From: Pontibacter rufus
GTDB lineage: Bacteria > Bacteroidota > Bacteroidia > Cytophagales > Hymenobacteraceae
Length of the DNA stretch: 64,000 nt
Reading direction: 5' to 3'
Assembly: GCF_015694705.1 (NCBI RefSeq)
Contig: NZ_JADQDR010000013.1
Coordinates: forward strand, 1 to 64,000
The notes beneath the pieces were generated by a model. It worked only from the letters and a program-made list of their open reading frames with translations, ran no database searches and was not told the DNA's origin. The position numbers and the translations under genes are program-made. Positions 31,330 through 40,076 of the stretch are shown here, piece by piece (positions within the stretch are counted from its first letter, which is position 1; each line of letters begins with the position of its first letter).

Positions 31330-33119
31330 TGCAACTTCAACAGACCATCAGCCAACGCATCAGCGAGGCACTACAGTCCATATTCCAGATTGCTGTTGAT
31401 GCCGATCAGGTAGCACTGCAGCCCACCCGTAAGGAATTTGCGGGTTCCTTTACGTTCGTTACTTTTCCTTATACCAAACAAGCGGGCAAAGGGCCGGAGC
31501 AAATCGGGCAGGCATTGGGCGAATATCTAAAAGAAAATGCTGCCGAAATAAAGGGTTTTAACGTGGTGAAAGGTTTTCTGAACCTGGAAGTGGAGGAAGC
31601 TGAATGGCTGCGCCTGTTTCGGGAGATGATGCAGCAGCCCGGTTACGGCCAGGCCGAAGCCAGCGGCAGAAACGTGATGGTAGAGTATTCGTCGCCTAAC
31701 ACCAATAAGCCACTGCATCTGGGCCACCTGCGCAATAACTTTCTGGGGTATTCGGTGTCCGAGATCCTGAAAGCCAACGGCCACAACGTGCTGAAAGCTA
31801 ATCTGGTGAACGATCGCGGCATTCATATTTGTAAATCGATGCTGGCTTACGAGAAGTTCGGCAACGGCGAAACACCCCAGAGCAGCGGCCTGAAAGGCGA
31901 CCACCTGGTAGGCAAATATTATGTGCAGTTCGACAAAGCCTATAAAGAGCAGATAGAAGAACTCGCAGCGCAGGGTGTGGACAAGGAAGAGGCTAAAAAG
32001 AAAGCGCCGCTGATGCTGGAAGCGCAGGACATGCTGAAAAAGTGGGAAGAAGGCGATCCGGCTGTAGTCAATCTCTGGAAACAGATGAACAGCTGGGTGT
32101 ACGCCGGCTTTGATGAAACATACCGTAACATCGGCGTTGATTTCGACAAATTTTACTACGAGTCGGGCACCTACATGCTGGGCAAGGAACTGGTAGAGGA
32201 AGGCCTGCAGAAAGAAGTATTTTTCAGGAAAGACGATGGTTCCGTTTGGGTAGATCTGACAGACGAAGGCCTGGATGAAAAACTGCTGTTGCGCGCCGAT
32301 GGCACCTCTGTATACATTACGCAGGACCTCGGCACTGCGCAGCTCAAGTATAACGATTTCCCGTACGACGAGTCGCTGTACGTGGTGGCTGATGAGCAGA
32401 ATTACCACTTCCAGGTGCTGAAGGCGGTGCTCAAAAAGCTGGGCAAACCTTACGCTGAAGGTATTTACCACCTGTCGTACGGCATGGTGGATTTACCGTC
32501 GGGCAAAATGAAGTCAAGGGAAGGAACCGTAGTGGACGCCGACGAGCTGGTGCTGGAAATGGAGGACACGGCACGCCAGCAAACTGAGGAACTGGGCAAA
32601 ATAGAAGGCTTTACACCAGAGCAGGCGCGCGAGCTGTACCATACTTTGGCGATGGGCGCACTCAAATACTTCCTGCTGAAAGTGGACCCGAAAAAGCGGA
32701 TGCTCTTCAATCCGCAGGAATCTATTGATTTCCGGGGCAACACCGGCCCTTTTGTGCAGTACAGCCATGCCCGTATTTCAGCCATACTCCGCAAAGCCGC
32801 TGAGATGGGAATACAGGTGGAAGCGGCCTCTTTTGATGATTTTAAGAACCTGCACGAAACGGAACAGGAGGTAATTGCGCAGCTGGTAAATTATCCGGCG
32901 GTGATAGCGGAAGCCGGCAAACTGTATGCACCCTCCGTTATTGCAAATTATGCGTATGATCTAGCAAAAGCTTACAACCGCTTTTACCAGGAAGTATCCA
33001 TTTTTAACGAAACTGACGAGCAGGCACGCCGCTTCCGTATTGCCTTATCGGCGATGGTGGCGCGGCTGCTGCGCCACAGCATGCGCCTGCTGGGTATAAA
33101 TGTGCCGGATCGTATGTAG
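31329..33119 (+). CDS. argS: Arginyl-tRNA synthetase
   Basis: A 596-residue class I aminoacyl-tRNA synthetase that charges tRNA-Arg. The N-terminal Add1 domain (about 1-95) is followed by the HIGH-type motif SSPNTNKPLHLGHLRNN near 119-135. GKMKSREGTVVDADEL near 395 corresponds to the KMSKS region, which in ArgRS is often altered. The C-terminal DALR anticodon domain starts near 470 (QYSHARISAILRKA) and ends with RLLRHSMRLLGINVPDRM. The length is normal for the bacterial enzyme. Translation is coupled to the arginase gene by a one-base overlap. The long palindrome at 33193-33235 probably ends the transcript. Confidence 0.96.
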   Translation: MQLQQTISQRISEALQSIFQIAVDADQVALQPTRKEFAGSFTFVTFPYTKQAGKGPEQIGQALGEYLKENAAEIKGFNVVKGFLNLEVEEAEWLRLFREMMQQPGYGQAEASGRNVMVEYSSPNTNKPLHLGHLRNNFLGYSVSEILKANGHNVLKANLVNDRGIHICKSMLAYEKFGNGETPQSSGLKGDHLVGKYYVQFDKAYKEQIEELAAQGVDKEEAKKKAPLMLEAQDMLKKWEEGDPAVVNLWKQMNSWVYAGFDETYRNIGVDFDKFYYESGTYMLGKELVEEGLQKEVFFRKDDGSVWVDLTDEGLDEKLLLRADGTSVYITQDLGTAQLKYNDFPYDESLYVVADEQNYHFQVLKAVLKKLGKPYAEGIYHLSYGMVDLPSGKMKSREGTVVDADELVLEMEDTARQQTEELGKIEGFTPEQARELYHTLAMGALKYFLLKVDPKKRMLFNPQESIDFRGNTGPFVQYSHARISAILRKAAEMGIQVEAASFDDFKNLHETEQEVIAQLVNYPAVIAEAGKLYAPSVIANYAYDLAKAYNRFYQEVSIFNETDEQARRFRIALSAMVARLLRHSMRLLGINVPDRM

Positions 33120-33192
33120 AGAAGCCGATGGAAGTAAAGACAGTAATTTTATACTTCCGATACGTGACTCTGATGTCTGTTTTCGGAATAAT

Positions 33193-33235
33193 TTATACTT
33201 GCAGATACCCTGCACCAGGGTATCTGCAAGTATAA
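33193..33235. terminator. Long perfect palindrome after argS
   Basis: Two perfect 20-base arms (TTATACTTGCAGATACCCTG and its complement) around a 3-base loop, 73 bases after the argS stop. It contains the TATACTT/AAGTATA word at both ends of the stem. It can act as a terminator, although no long T tract follows. Confidence 0.6.
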
Positions 33236-33371
33236 GTATAGCTTCCTGCTGACAACACCAGGCAATGGCAACTGGCGAAACGGAAGCAAACAAAATATAT
33301 AATCTAATTTCAAAACAAAAGCGGGTACACATCGCTTATCATTCTGAACCTCAAATTATACCTGAATAACC

Positions 33372-34010
33372 ATGGCGAAAACATTTACCTTCGTAAAAAT
33401 AGTGGCGCTCGCAGGCTTGCTGGGCAGTGCGGTCTCCTGCAACCAACCTTCTGCCAACAGCACCACATCAACTACTCCGATGACTATGGCAACAGATAAC
33501 GAAAGTATGGCAACAGACAACACAACCAACGCTAACGTACAGTCCAGCGATTTCTATGATTTCACAATGACATCGCTGGACGGCGAAGAAATTGATTTCT
33601 CAAAGTATAAAGGCAAAAAGGTACTGCTGGTGAACACGGCCTCTGAATGCGGCTTTACGCCCCAGTACAAAGACCTGCAGGAACTCCAGGAAAAGCATGG
33701 CGACGACGTGGTGATACTTGGTTTTCCGGCCAACAACTTTGGCGGGCAGGAGCCGGGCTCAAATAAAGAAATTGCTACCTTCTGCGAGAAGAACTATGGC
33801 GTTGAATTTCAGATGTTTGAAAAAATATCAGTAAAAGGCGACGACAAGGCCCCGCTGTATGCATGGCTGCAGCAAAACGCGCCCAACCACGAAGAACCTA
33901 GCTGGAACTTCTGCAAATACCTGGTAGATGAAAAAGGCAGGGTTGTGGCTTTTTATCCTTCCAAAGTAAACCCGATGGGAGAGGAGATTCTGGCAGCTAT
34001 ATCGAAGTAG
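33372..34010 (+). CDS. Lipid-anchored glutathione peroxidase-family protein
   Basis: A 212-residue exported peroxidase. A signal peptide ends in a lipobox (LAGLLGSAVSC), then a Thr/Ser/Asn/Met-rich linker to about residue 57 contains ATDNESMATDN. The thioredoxin-fold domain follows with the catalytic Cys in NTASECGFTPQY, the Gln in FPANNFGGQEPG and the Trp in SWNFCKYLV, which together form the family's active site. The second Cys of the usual FPC motif is absent, while an unusual Cys follows WNF. It probably reduces peroxides in the periplasm or at the outer membrane using thioredoxin-like partners rather than glutathione. MenA follows after 21 bases, so the two may be co-transcribed. Confidence 0.88.
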   Translation: MAKTFTFVKIVALAGLLGSAVSCNQPSANSTTSTTPMTMATDNESMATDNTTNANVQSSDFYDFTMTSLDGEEIDFSKYKGKKVLLVNTASECGFTPQYKDLQELQEKHGDDVVILGFPANNFGGQEPGSNKEIATFCEKNYGVEFQMFEKISVKGDDKAPLYAWLQQNAPNHEEPSWNFCKYLVDEKGRVVAFYPSKVNPMGEEILAAISK

Positions 34011-34031
34011 AATTATTTACGATTTCCCAAA

Positions 34032-34964
34032 TTGAACAACACAGAACAAGTTACCGCAAATCCAGGTCCGGCAAAGGCCTGGATTTCGGCTTTTAGGCCG
34101 CGTACGCTGCCACTCGCTTTGTCGTGCATTGGTATGGGCGGTTTTATGGCTGCCGCTAACGGTGTTTTCAACGGCACTGTCGTTGCCCTTTGTGTGCTCA
34201 CCACGCTGTTCCTGCAAATCCTCTCAAACCTGGCCAACGACTACGGTGATTCCAAACACGGGGCCGACAGTGCACACCGCGAAGGGCCGATGCGGGCGGT
34301 GCAGGCCGGCTACATTACAGCCGCTCAGATGAAAAAAGGAATAGCTGTTCTGACATTGCTGTCACTGGCATCGGGGCTGTTGCTGCTGTGGGTAGCTTTT
34401 GGCTCAGAAGGGATGCTGCTGTTCCTGCTTTTCCTGGCGCTTGGCCTGGTGGCTATTTGGGCAGCCGTTAATTACACGGCGGGCAACAACCCCTACGGCT
34501 ATGCCGGCTTGGGCGATATTTCGGTGTTCCTCTTCTTTGGGTTGGTAGGTGTGCTGGGAACGTATTTTTTGCAGGCGCAGGCACTGGAGCCGGTAGTTAT
34601 ACTTCCTGCGCTGGTCTGCGGCTTTTTCGCTACAGCCGTGCTCAATGTCAACAACATCCGCGATATTAAGTCTGATATACTGGCCGGCAAGCGCTCGCTG
34701 CCGGTGCGCATGGGCCCAAAACGTGCGCGCCTCTATCACCTGTTCCTGCTGCTTGGCGGCGTAAGTTGCGCCTTTTTGTATGTGCTGCTTAACTTTTACA
34801 GCTGGTGGCAGTTTCTGTTTGTGCTAGCGCTGCCGCTGGTGGTTGTAAACGGCATGAATGTATGGCGCAAACAGACCTCTAGGGAATTAGACCCTTATTT
34901 AAAGCAAATGGCGCTCACTACGCTGCTGTTTGTGCTGCTGTTTGGGCTGGGGCAGGTGCTGTAA
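34032..34964 (+). CDS. menA: 1,4-Dihydroxy-2-naphthoate polyprenyltransferase
   Basis: A 310-residue UbiA-superfamily membrane enzyme that adds the isoprenoid tail to dihydroxynaphthoate in menaquinone synthesis. The N-terminal WISAFRPRTLPLALSCIGMG is typical of MenA. The first Asp-rich site is NLANDYGDSKHGADSAHREG (about 75-94), and the second is NVNNIRDIKSDILAGKRSLP (about 200-219), both binding prenyl diphosphate through magnesium. About eight helices are seen. The start is TTG 34032, because the next ATG lies too far inside. It follows the glutathione peroxidase gene by 21 bases. The product would feed the quinone pool used by the complex I encoded at 52-61 kb. Confidence 0.92.
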   Translation: MNNTEQVTANPGPAKAWISAFRPRTLPLALSCIGMGGFMAAANGVFNGTVVALCVLTTLFLQILSNLANDYGDSKHGADSAHREGPMRAVQAGYITAAQMKKGIAVLTLLSLASGLLLLWVAFGSEGMLLFLLFLALGLVAIWAAVNYTAGNNPYGYAGLGDISVFLFFGLVGVLGTYFLQAQALEPVVILPALVCGFFATAVLNVNNIRDIKSDILAGKRSLPVRMGPKRARLYHLFLLLGGVSCAFLYVLLNFYSWWQFLFVLALPLVVVNGMNVWRKQTSRELDPYLKQMALTTLLFVLLFGLGQVL

Positions 34965-34986
34965 GCTTGCGGAGTAGTAATTCTTT

Positions 34987-35298
34987 TTAGAGCTCAATGG
35001 AGATTTTTACTTTCCCGCCCAAGCCTTTTTCGACTATGTCAAATAAGGTTTTAAGAGTAAGATTACTTCCATCATTCTCGACTCTGGATATGTAAGTTCT
35101 TTTCTTATCAATGATTTCACCTAATTCCTGCTGAGTCAGGTGCCTGGCTTCACGGGCTTTTTTTAATTCAAGTCCAATTTTAAAGGATTCGAACTCTCTT
35201 TCAAGGTTATCGCGTCTTTCCGTTCCCTTAACGCCGTATACTCTGTTCTTGATGTCGGCCCAGGAACTAACTTCTAGTTGTTTATTTTTTTCCTTCAT
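34987..35298 (-). CDS. Xre-type antitoxin of a toxin-antitoxin pair
   Basis: A 103-residue protein with a helix-turn-helix of the Xre/Cro type at about 52-95: GLELKKAREARHLTQQELGE, then KKRTYISRVENDGSNLTLKT. The N-terminal 50 residues (SSWADIKNRVYGVKGTERRD) are probably the toxin-binding part. It lies downstream of the RelE-like gene with a 17-base overlap, the toxin-first order of HigBA-type modules. By analogy the protein binds the toxin and represses the operon through the palindrome at 35647-35662. The pair sits in an AT-rich patch that differs from its GC-richer neighbours, consistent with transfer. Confidence 0.88.
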   Translation of the reverse strand: MKEKNKQLEVSSWADIKNRVYGVKGTERRDNLEREFESFKIGLELKKAREARHLTQQELGEIIDKKRTYISRVENDGSNLTLKTLFDIVEKGLGGKVKISIEL

Positions 35299-35623
35299 AA
35301 TATTCAGCCATTAATTGTAGTGCCTTTTCAATCTCTTTCTTTGGTGTTTTTTGTGTTTTTTTCTGAAAGCCATTAAGCAAGATGACTAATCTGCCATCAT
35401 CGAAAAAACAAAACACCCGCCAAATGTTAGAAGCAAGTTGTACGCGTGCTTCATAAAGTCCGTCTGTGCCTGCCAGGTGCTTCAGGTAATTTTGAGGCAC
35501 TCGCTCAAGTGTTTCTATCGCTTCCAAAATCTTGAAGATCTTGTCCTGCACCTTTGTCGGTTGCTGCTTCAGGAAATCTTCAAAGTAATTTTTATAGGCG
35601 ATGATTTCTCTGATTCTCTCCAT
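35282..35623 (-). CDS. RelE/HigB-type toxin (phage Gp49-like)
   Basis: ATG 35623 gives 113 residues; a TTG five codons upstream is possible. The chain has the layout of the RelE/ParE superfamily: two N-terminal helices (YFEDFLKQQPTKVQDKIFKI), then beta strands with GTDGLYEARVQLASNIWRVF and CFFDDGRLVILLNGFQKK, then a C-terminal helix (PKKEIEKALQLMAEYYEGKK). The LYEARV...RVF...LLNGFQKKTQKTP pattern is typical of HigB/Gp49-like mRNA interferases, which cut mRNA on the ribosome. The basic residues in the QKKTQKTPKKE segment would contact RNA. The gene overlaps its antitoxin gene by 17 bases. Confidence 0.85.
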   Translation of the reverse strand: MERIREIIAYKNYFEDFLKQQPTKVQDKIFKILEAIETLERVPQNYLKHLAGTDGLYEARVQLASNIWRVFCFFDDGRLVILLNGFQKKTQKTPKKEIEKALQLMAEYYEGKK

Positions 35624-35646
35624 CTGCTGTATTTTCAACAGTAAAT

Positions 35647-35662
35647 GTAACTTAAAAGTTAC
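35647..35662. promoter_or_regulatory. Probable operator of the toxin-antitoxin operon
   Basis: A perfect palindrome, GTAACTT-AA-AAGTTAC, 24 bases upstream of the toxin start. Its size and position fit autorepression by an Xre-type antitoxin dimer. Confidence 0.6.
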
Positions 35663-35772
35663 TATAAACTATAAAAAAGCTCTATGATTTCTTATCATCT
35701 GTAAAGGCCTCGTGCATGAGGCGTGCGTGGCATTGGCGTGGCTTATGCACAAGGTTAAGCGAGGTAATGCTT

Positions 35773-36171
35773 CTAGTCGTGTATTTTTAAAAAGATAAGC
35801 TTATTTTCAAAGTTTTGTAAGTCTATGGCTCTGCTAACTGTTTGGTTATTTTGAATAACAGTAACCCGAATCTCTGATTGAGGAGGATTTGTTTCAATAC
35901 AACCAAAGCAAGAGTCAGTTACCTGCAAATTGGGGCATGAATCAACTTGCTCTATAAGTTTCTCAAAACTTTTTTCCTGCCCATTAAATTGGCCTTGTGC
36001 ATTGAGTAAATTGTTTATTCCTACACTTACATCATCCTCATCATTTGCTATAAGTGCATCCGTCAGTTTGGAACAGATAATTGTCTTGTCGAACGAATCT
36101 TCGTATTCTGAATTACAACTTAAAAACAGAACAGGGATTGTTAAAAAAATTAAAGGGAATAACTTTTTCAT
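35773..36171 (-). CDS. Lipoprotein of unknown function
   Basis: A 132-residue predicted lipoprotein. The signal peptide MKKLFPLIFLTIPVLFLSC ends in a lipobox Cys at residue 19. The mature part has four further cysteines (TIICSKL, VDSCPNL, TDSCFGC), which could form two disulfides or bind a metal, and acidic stretches such as NDEDDVSVG. I do not recognise a family. Base composition is AT-rich like the neighbouring toxin-antitoxin pair, and it has no operon partner, so it may be recently acquired. The 237 bases upstream hold no other gene. Confidence 0.65.
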   Translation of the reverse strand: MKKLFPLIFLTIPVLFLSCNSEYEDSFDKTIICSKLTDALIANDEDDVSVGINNLLNAQGQFNGQEKSFEKLIEQVDSCPNLQVTDSCFGCIETNPPQSEIRVTVIQNNQTVSRAIDLQNFENKLIFLKIHD

Positions 36172-36408
36172 GGTTTACTTAATCTGTTTATACCTATATG
36201 AGCATTTTGATTATGAATAGGTTGCAGTTGAATTTAAAGATTCTCCAGATTTACCATCAAAATTAATTCTTTTATCAGGCCTAACTACCTGCTAGCAGGA
36301 ATTACTCCATTTAAGTTACCCAATTCAGAAGTATAAACTGAACAATTATCATATTCAGTGAGCTTTATACTCAGCGGGACCAGCAAGCAGCTATTCACCA
36401 GCTAAACC

Positions 36409-37017
36409 TTAAAGTATACTACTGCTTTGCACCACCTGGCCGCCCATACTTACAACATCCGCCTTGGCTTTCTCGAACCCATCCTGCGAAATCGGGCGAC
36501 TGGCATCCTCAATCAGAAACGTATCAAAACCTTCCAGCAAAGCATCTTTGGCCGAAAAGTATACGCAATAGTCTCCGGCCAGACCGGCTATGTATACCTG
36601 TTGCACCTGTCTGCCCCGCAGGTAATCGGCCAGGCCGGTAGACTTCAGATGTCCGTTGTCATAAAAGCCACTGTAGGAGTCTATCTCGGGGTTCATACCT
36701 TTCCGAAAGATGGCTTCTACTTTATTCATGTGCAGCGATTCCGCAAAGTTTGCTCCTTCAGAATGCTGCACACAATGGTCGGGCCAGAGCACTTGCTCCA
36801 GGCCCTGCAACGCTGTTACCTCAAAAGGCTGCTTGCCGGGATGATTGGAGGCAAAGCTTTTATGATTTTGCGGGTGCCAGTCCTGCGTAGCCACTACCAG
36901 ATCTAAATGTGGCTGTAAGTTGTTGAGGACAGGTATAACCTGGTCGCCGGCAGGTACAGCCAGCGAACCGCCGGGCAGAAAATCGTTCTGAATGTCAATT
37001 AGCAGTAAAGCTCTCAT
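36409..37017 (-). CDS. pncA: Nicotinamidase/pyrazinamidase
   Basis: The frame is open from 37179, but the family start MRALLLIDIQNDFLPGGSL is at ATG 37017, giving 202 residues. The cytosolic enzyme turns nicotinamide into nicotinic acid in NAD salvage. The triad is visible: Asp in LIDIQNDF, Lys in AIFRKGMNPEIDSYS and Cys in AGLAGDYCVYFSAKDA. The metal ligands lie in TQDWHPQNHKSF, and the cis-peptide region is near GLAGDY. The length fits PncA. The gene stands alone; a GTAGAGACGCAA palindrome lies 66 bases upstream of its start. Confidence 0.93.
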   Translation of the reverse strand: MRALLLIDIQNDFLPGGSLAVPAGDQVIPVLNNLQPHLDLVVATQDWHPQNHKSFASNHPGKQPFEVTALQGLEQVLWPDHCVQHSEGANFAESLHMNKVEAIFRKGMNPEIDSYSGFYDNGHLKSTGLADYLRGRQVQQVYIAGLAGDYCVYFSAKDALLEGFDTFLIEDASRPISQDGFEKAKADVVSMGGQVVQSSSIL

Positions 37018-37082
37018 ATGGTAAGTATAAAATTCAACGCCAAAAGCAGTGTAAGTATAACCAGTACTGTTATAAAACAGCA

Positions 37083-37110
37083 GTAGAGACGCAAAATGTT
37101 GCGTCTCTAC
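37083..37110. repeat. Intergenic palindrome, GTAGAGACGCAA type
   Basis: Perfect 12-base arms (GTAGAGACGCAA and its complement) with a 4-base loop AATG. I recall this word as a widespread intergenic palindrome in Bacteroidota and some cyanobacteria. It lies between pncA and the beta-barrel receptor gene and has no T tract. Confidence 0.7.
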
Positions 37111-37295
37111 CATTTCCTTGCGACAGATGTGGAACCAGCGCTTCCGGCATGCGTGAAATTCAGGTTTATAAGTAATCAACCAAAACTAAGCTCAAGACAA
37201 GTATAAATGAATGACATACGGGCAACTCCATACTTTAAATCTTTTGTCCTTCGTCATACTTTTTTGTCCCTCTACTTACCTTGGTTTCACACCTG

Positions 37296-39719
37296 CTAGT
37301 TGCCGCCGGATTTCTGCTCTCCACCGCCGCCGCCACCTTGCAGGTCGTCGTTCTTAATGCCGCGCTTGTTTTTCTTGATGCCGCCCTTCAGCTTGCCAAA
37401 GCGGTAGCTGGCCGATAGATTAACGCGGCGGGCAAGGTAATAAGATTCCTGTTTCTGATAAAAGCCGTCGTATTCAATCTCGTTTACCCAGCGGCGGTTC
37501 TGCTGAAACGGATTGCTGATTGACAAACTTATACTGGCTTTCTCGTCTTTCAGGAACTGCTTGTTTACAGAAAAGCTGTTGTACATATAAGCTGCGGAGG
37601 AGCCCTGCAGCATCACGTCGGGCGAGTAATAGCCAATGTTGGTGCTGGCGCGCCATCCTTTCTCAAATTTATAGCTGATGTAGCCGAACACATTGGCAGT
37701 TATACCGCTGTTGTTGTAGAGCATGCTGTGCAAATCCACATAGTTGATGCCGCCATTCAGGTTAAGATTCAGCTTTTTGAAAAGTGTGGTATTGCCGTTG
37801 AGCGACAAGCCCGTTGTACTGTTTTTGCCAATGTTGCTATAAGTGGTGCTGGCCACCGAATCCGCCGGGTTGTAGGTGGTTAACCGTTGGATAGAGCTGT
37901 TGGTAAAGTTATGGAACAGGCTGGCATTGATGGAAGTGCCCTTCACAAACGTGTTGTAAGACAGGTTAAACACGTTGCTGGTGGCTGCATTCAGGCTCGG
38001 GTTACCGTAGCTGATATTTTTAGGATCGATTCTGTTCACATACGGGTCCAGGTAGTACAGGCTGGGGCGCTCGATACGCTGGGTATAAGACAGCCGGATA
38101 GTGCTCATGCCTTTCAGCATGCGCGAGAGTGCTACGTTGGGGATCAGATTCGTATAATCGTTTTTAGCCACGGTGCCCGATGATTTAAAGTCGGCATCCA
38201 CAGATGTGGCTTCCAGGCGTGCGCCTACTTTCAGGCCCCATTTATCTTTCTTCAGGCTTACGGCAGTATAGGCCGCGTTGATGTCCTGGTCATGGGCAAA
38301 ACTATTGCTCAGCGCCGGGTTGATAATATAAGCGTTTTGCTCATCGTCGAAGCTCTTATAGTAGTAATCGCTGGTGTTTTCCCGGAAGATGGATTTAATA
38401 CCCAGTTCCAGCATGTGCTTGCCAAAAGGATGTACATAGTCGGCCTGCACGGTTTGCTCCTTTGCCTCGCCGTCATTATCCGTTCTGCCCCTGTCTTCGT
38501 TATAAATAAAGTCAGAGAAGCTGCCGTTGTTGCTGTCGTCATACTTATATGATAGGGTTAGCAGTTGCTCTTTGTTGCGCTTAAACGTGTGCTGATAATT
38601 GACACCGAACTCCTGGCTGCCCCAGTGGTTGGTGCCGTTGCTCGTCCTGCTGTAAGCACCGAGCAGTTGCCCCTCACCAGATGTATTGCGGATATTCTGT
38701 AACAGGTTGTTATGTCCGTTGCTGGTGTTCATGCTATAGTTTGCCGTAAACAGGTTGAGCGTGTCCAGCTCATAACTAAGCTCACCGGACAGGTACTGAA
38801 AGTGGCCGCTGTTGCTGCTGGTGCCATCCTGGTTCAGTATGTTCCCTGCCTGATCGCGGCGGTACAGGATACTTTGGTTGCTGGGCGAGGTGTAACTGCT
38901 GATGCCGCCATAGCCGGAGAAGCCGAATTTGCCTACCACTGCCGTAAAGTAGCCGCTGCCATAAGCGCCCTTGGGACTGCTGACGCTGGCATTGACAGAG
39001 CCGTTGTAGCCGTCAGTGTTTTTCTTGTGGGTAACGATGTTGATGATGCCGCCAATGCCCTCGGCCTCATACTTGGATGGCGGGTTGGTGATTACCTCGA
39101 TGCTTTTGATGGAGCTGGCAGGCATGCTTTTAAACACATCCTTGGGGCTGTTGGCAAACAGCGAGGAGCTTTTGCCGTTGACCAGTACTTTGTAGCTGCC
39201 GCTGCCGTTCAGCTTTATGTTATCTTCAGCATCAACGGTGAGTAGCGGCACTTTGCGCAGCATGTCCAGCGCAGTCATGGTTTTGCTCTCGGGGTCGGCG
39301 TCTACGTTATAGCTGATTTTGTCAATATCCTGCGTTACCAGCAATTTCTCGGCAGTTACTTCCACCTCCTGCAGCTTGTTGGCGGTGCTCGCAAGGGAAA
39401 TATTGCCGAGTTCTATCAGTGGATTGGTGGCGGAAAAGGCCGGCAGTTTTACGGTCCTGCTTTTATAACCCACATAAGTCAGCAGCACCTGGTACTGCTT
39501 ATCGGTTGGCAGGCCTGTAAACTCAAAGGCGCCATTTTCCTGTGTAAAAGTGCTTTTGATAGCGTCATCCTTGCCCAGTTCCTGCACCACAACGGTTACA
39601 TAGCTCAGGGGTTTGGCACTGGCCGAATCGATGGCAATGCCCTTAACGGTGCCGCTTTGCGCAAGGGCAAAGGAGGAGAGGAAGCAGCACAGTAGCGCCA
39701 CAAACAAAGTTCGTTTCAT
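37296..39719 (-). CDS. Outer-membrane beta-barrel receptor (TonB-dependent-like) with carboxypeptidase-regulatory domain
   Basis: An 807-residue outer-membrane protein. A signal peptide (MKRTLFVALLCCFLSSFALA) is followed by a carboxypeptidase-regulatory-like domain at about 22-105 (GTVKGIAIDSASAKPLSYVT), a plug-like region at about 115-230 (ALDMLRKVPLLTVDAEDNIK, ASSIKSIEVITNPPSKYEAE) and a long beta-barrel of the OMP_b-brl_3 kind (PF14905) to about 770. The C-terminus is a Lys/Gly-rich tail with a run of glycines (LQGGGGGGEQKSGGN), not the usual terminal aromatic residue. No DUF4249, SusD or iron genes are next to it, so the substrate is unknown. Upstream is a 416-base gap with an AT-rich palindrome that may be a control site. 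Confidence 0.87.
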   Translation of the reverse strand: MKRTLFVALLCCFLSSFALAQSGTVKGIAIDSASAKPLSYVTVVVQELGKDDAIKSTFTQENGAFEFTGLPTDKQYQVLLTYVGYKSRTVKLPAFSATNPLIELGNISLASTANKLQEVEVTAEKLLVTQDIDKISYNVDADPESKTMTALDMLRKVPLLTVDAEDNIKLNGSGSYKVLVNGKSSSLFANSPKDVFKSMPASSIKSIEVITNPPSKYEAEGIGGIINIVTHKKNTDGYNGSVNASVSSPKGAYGSGYFTAVVGKFGFSGYGGISSYTSPSNQSILYRRDQAGNILNQDGTSSNSGHFQYLSGELSYELDTLNLFTANYSMNTSNGHNNLLQNIRNTSGEGQLLGAYSRTSNGTNHWGSQEFGVNYQHTFKRNKEQLLTLSYKYDDSNNGSFSDFIYNEDRGRTDNDGEAKEQTVQADYVHPFGKHMLELGIKSIFRENTSDYYYKSFDDEQNAYIINPALSNSFAHDQDINAAYTAVSLKKDKWGLKVGARLEATSVDADFKSSGTVAKNDYTNLIPNVALSRMLKGMSTIRLSYTQRIERPSLYYLDPYVNRIDPKNISYGNPSLNAATSNVFNLSYNTFVKGTSINASLFHNFTNSSIQRLTTYNPADSVASTTYSNIGKNSTTGLSLNGNTTLFKKLNLNLNGGINYVDLHSMLYNNSGITANVFGYISYKFEKGWRASTNIGYYSPDVMLQGSSAAYMYNSFSVNKQFLKDEKASISLSISNPFQQNRRWVNEIEYDGFYQKQESYYLARRVNLSASYRFGKLKGGIKKNKRGIKNDDLQGGGGGGEQKSGGN

Positions 39720-40076
39720 GTAAATAAGATTAGGAAGTATAAAACTATTGATACATTAAGAATAATATCCTGATCTCTGACAGCCTGTGCTGCTCTGAAA
39801 CGCCTTCGAACTTCTCTCTACTGTCTTAAAATAGCGCCTTCTTTGCCGGGATGCCCTGTAATGTGCATCAGCAACTGATGCATACGCTTTAAATATGTGC
39901 TTGCTAATATAAGAACTTTCATTTTAAACTAAAAATTTAGTTTAATTAAATTTAAATTAAAGTATAAATAACTTTATATGCCGTCACAATATACTGCTCG
40001 TGTTTAAGCCGTACCTGCATATTTTACAAAGCTGCAGCAGGGTTTCTATAGTATATTGAGTTGTAGCGATGGGCTT
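39720..40076. other. Intergenic region with AT-rich palindrome
   Basis: No gene was found here. An AT-rich palindrome AAACTAAA-AA-TTTAGTTT lies at 39926-39943, about 210 bases upstream of the receptor gene start, and could be a regulator-binding site. Several TATACTT-like words occur around it. Confidence 0.4.

Noticed and set aside
31527..32471. A 314-codon minus-strand ORF inside argS
   Set aside because: argS is certain on the plus strand; the reverse frame is open because of codon bias, and its protein is rich in His, Phe and Val without any family pattern.
35698..35770. Attachment site or integrase remnant at the accessory patch
   Set aside because: No tRNA end, integrase fragment or flanking direct repeat could be seen around the toxin-antitoxin pair.
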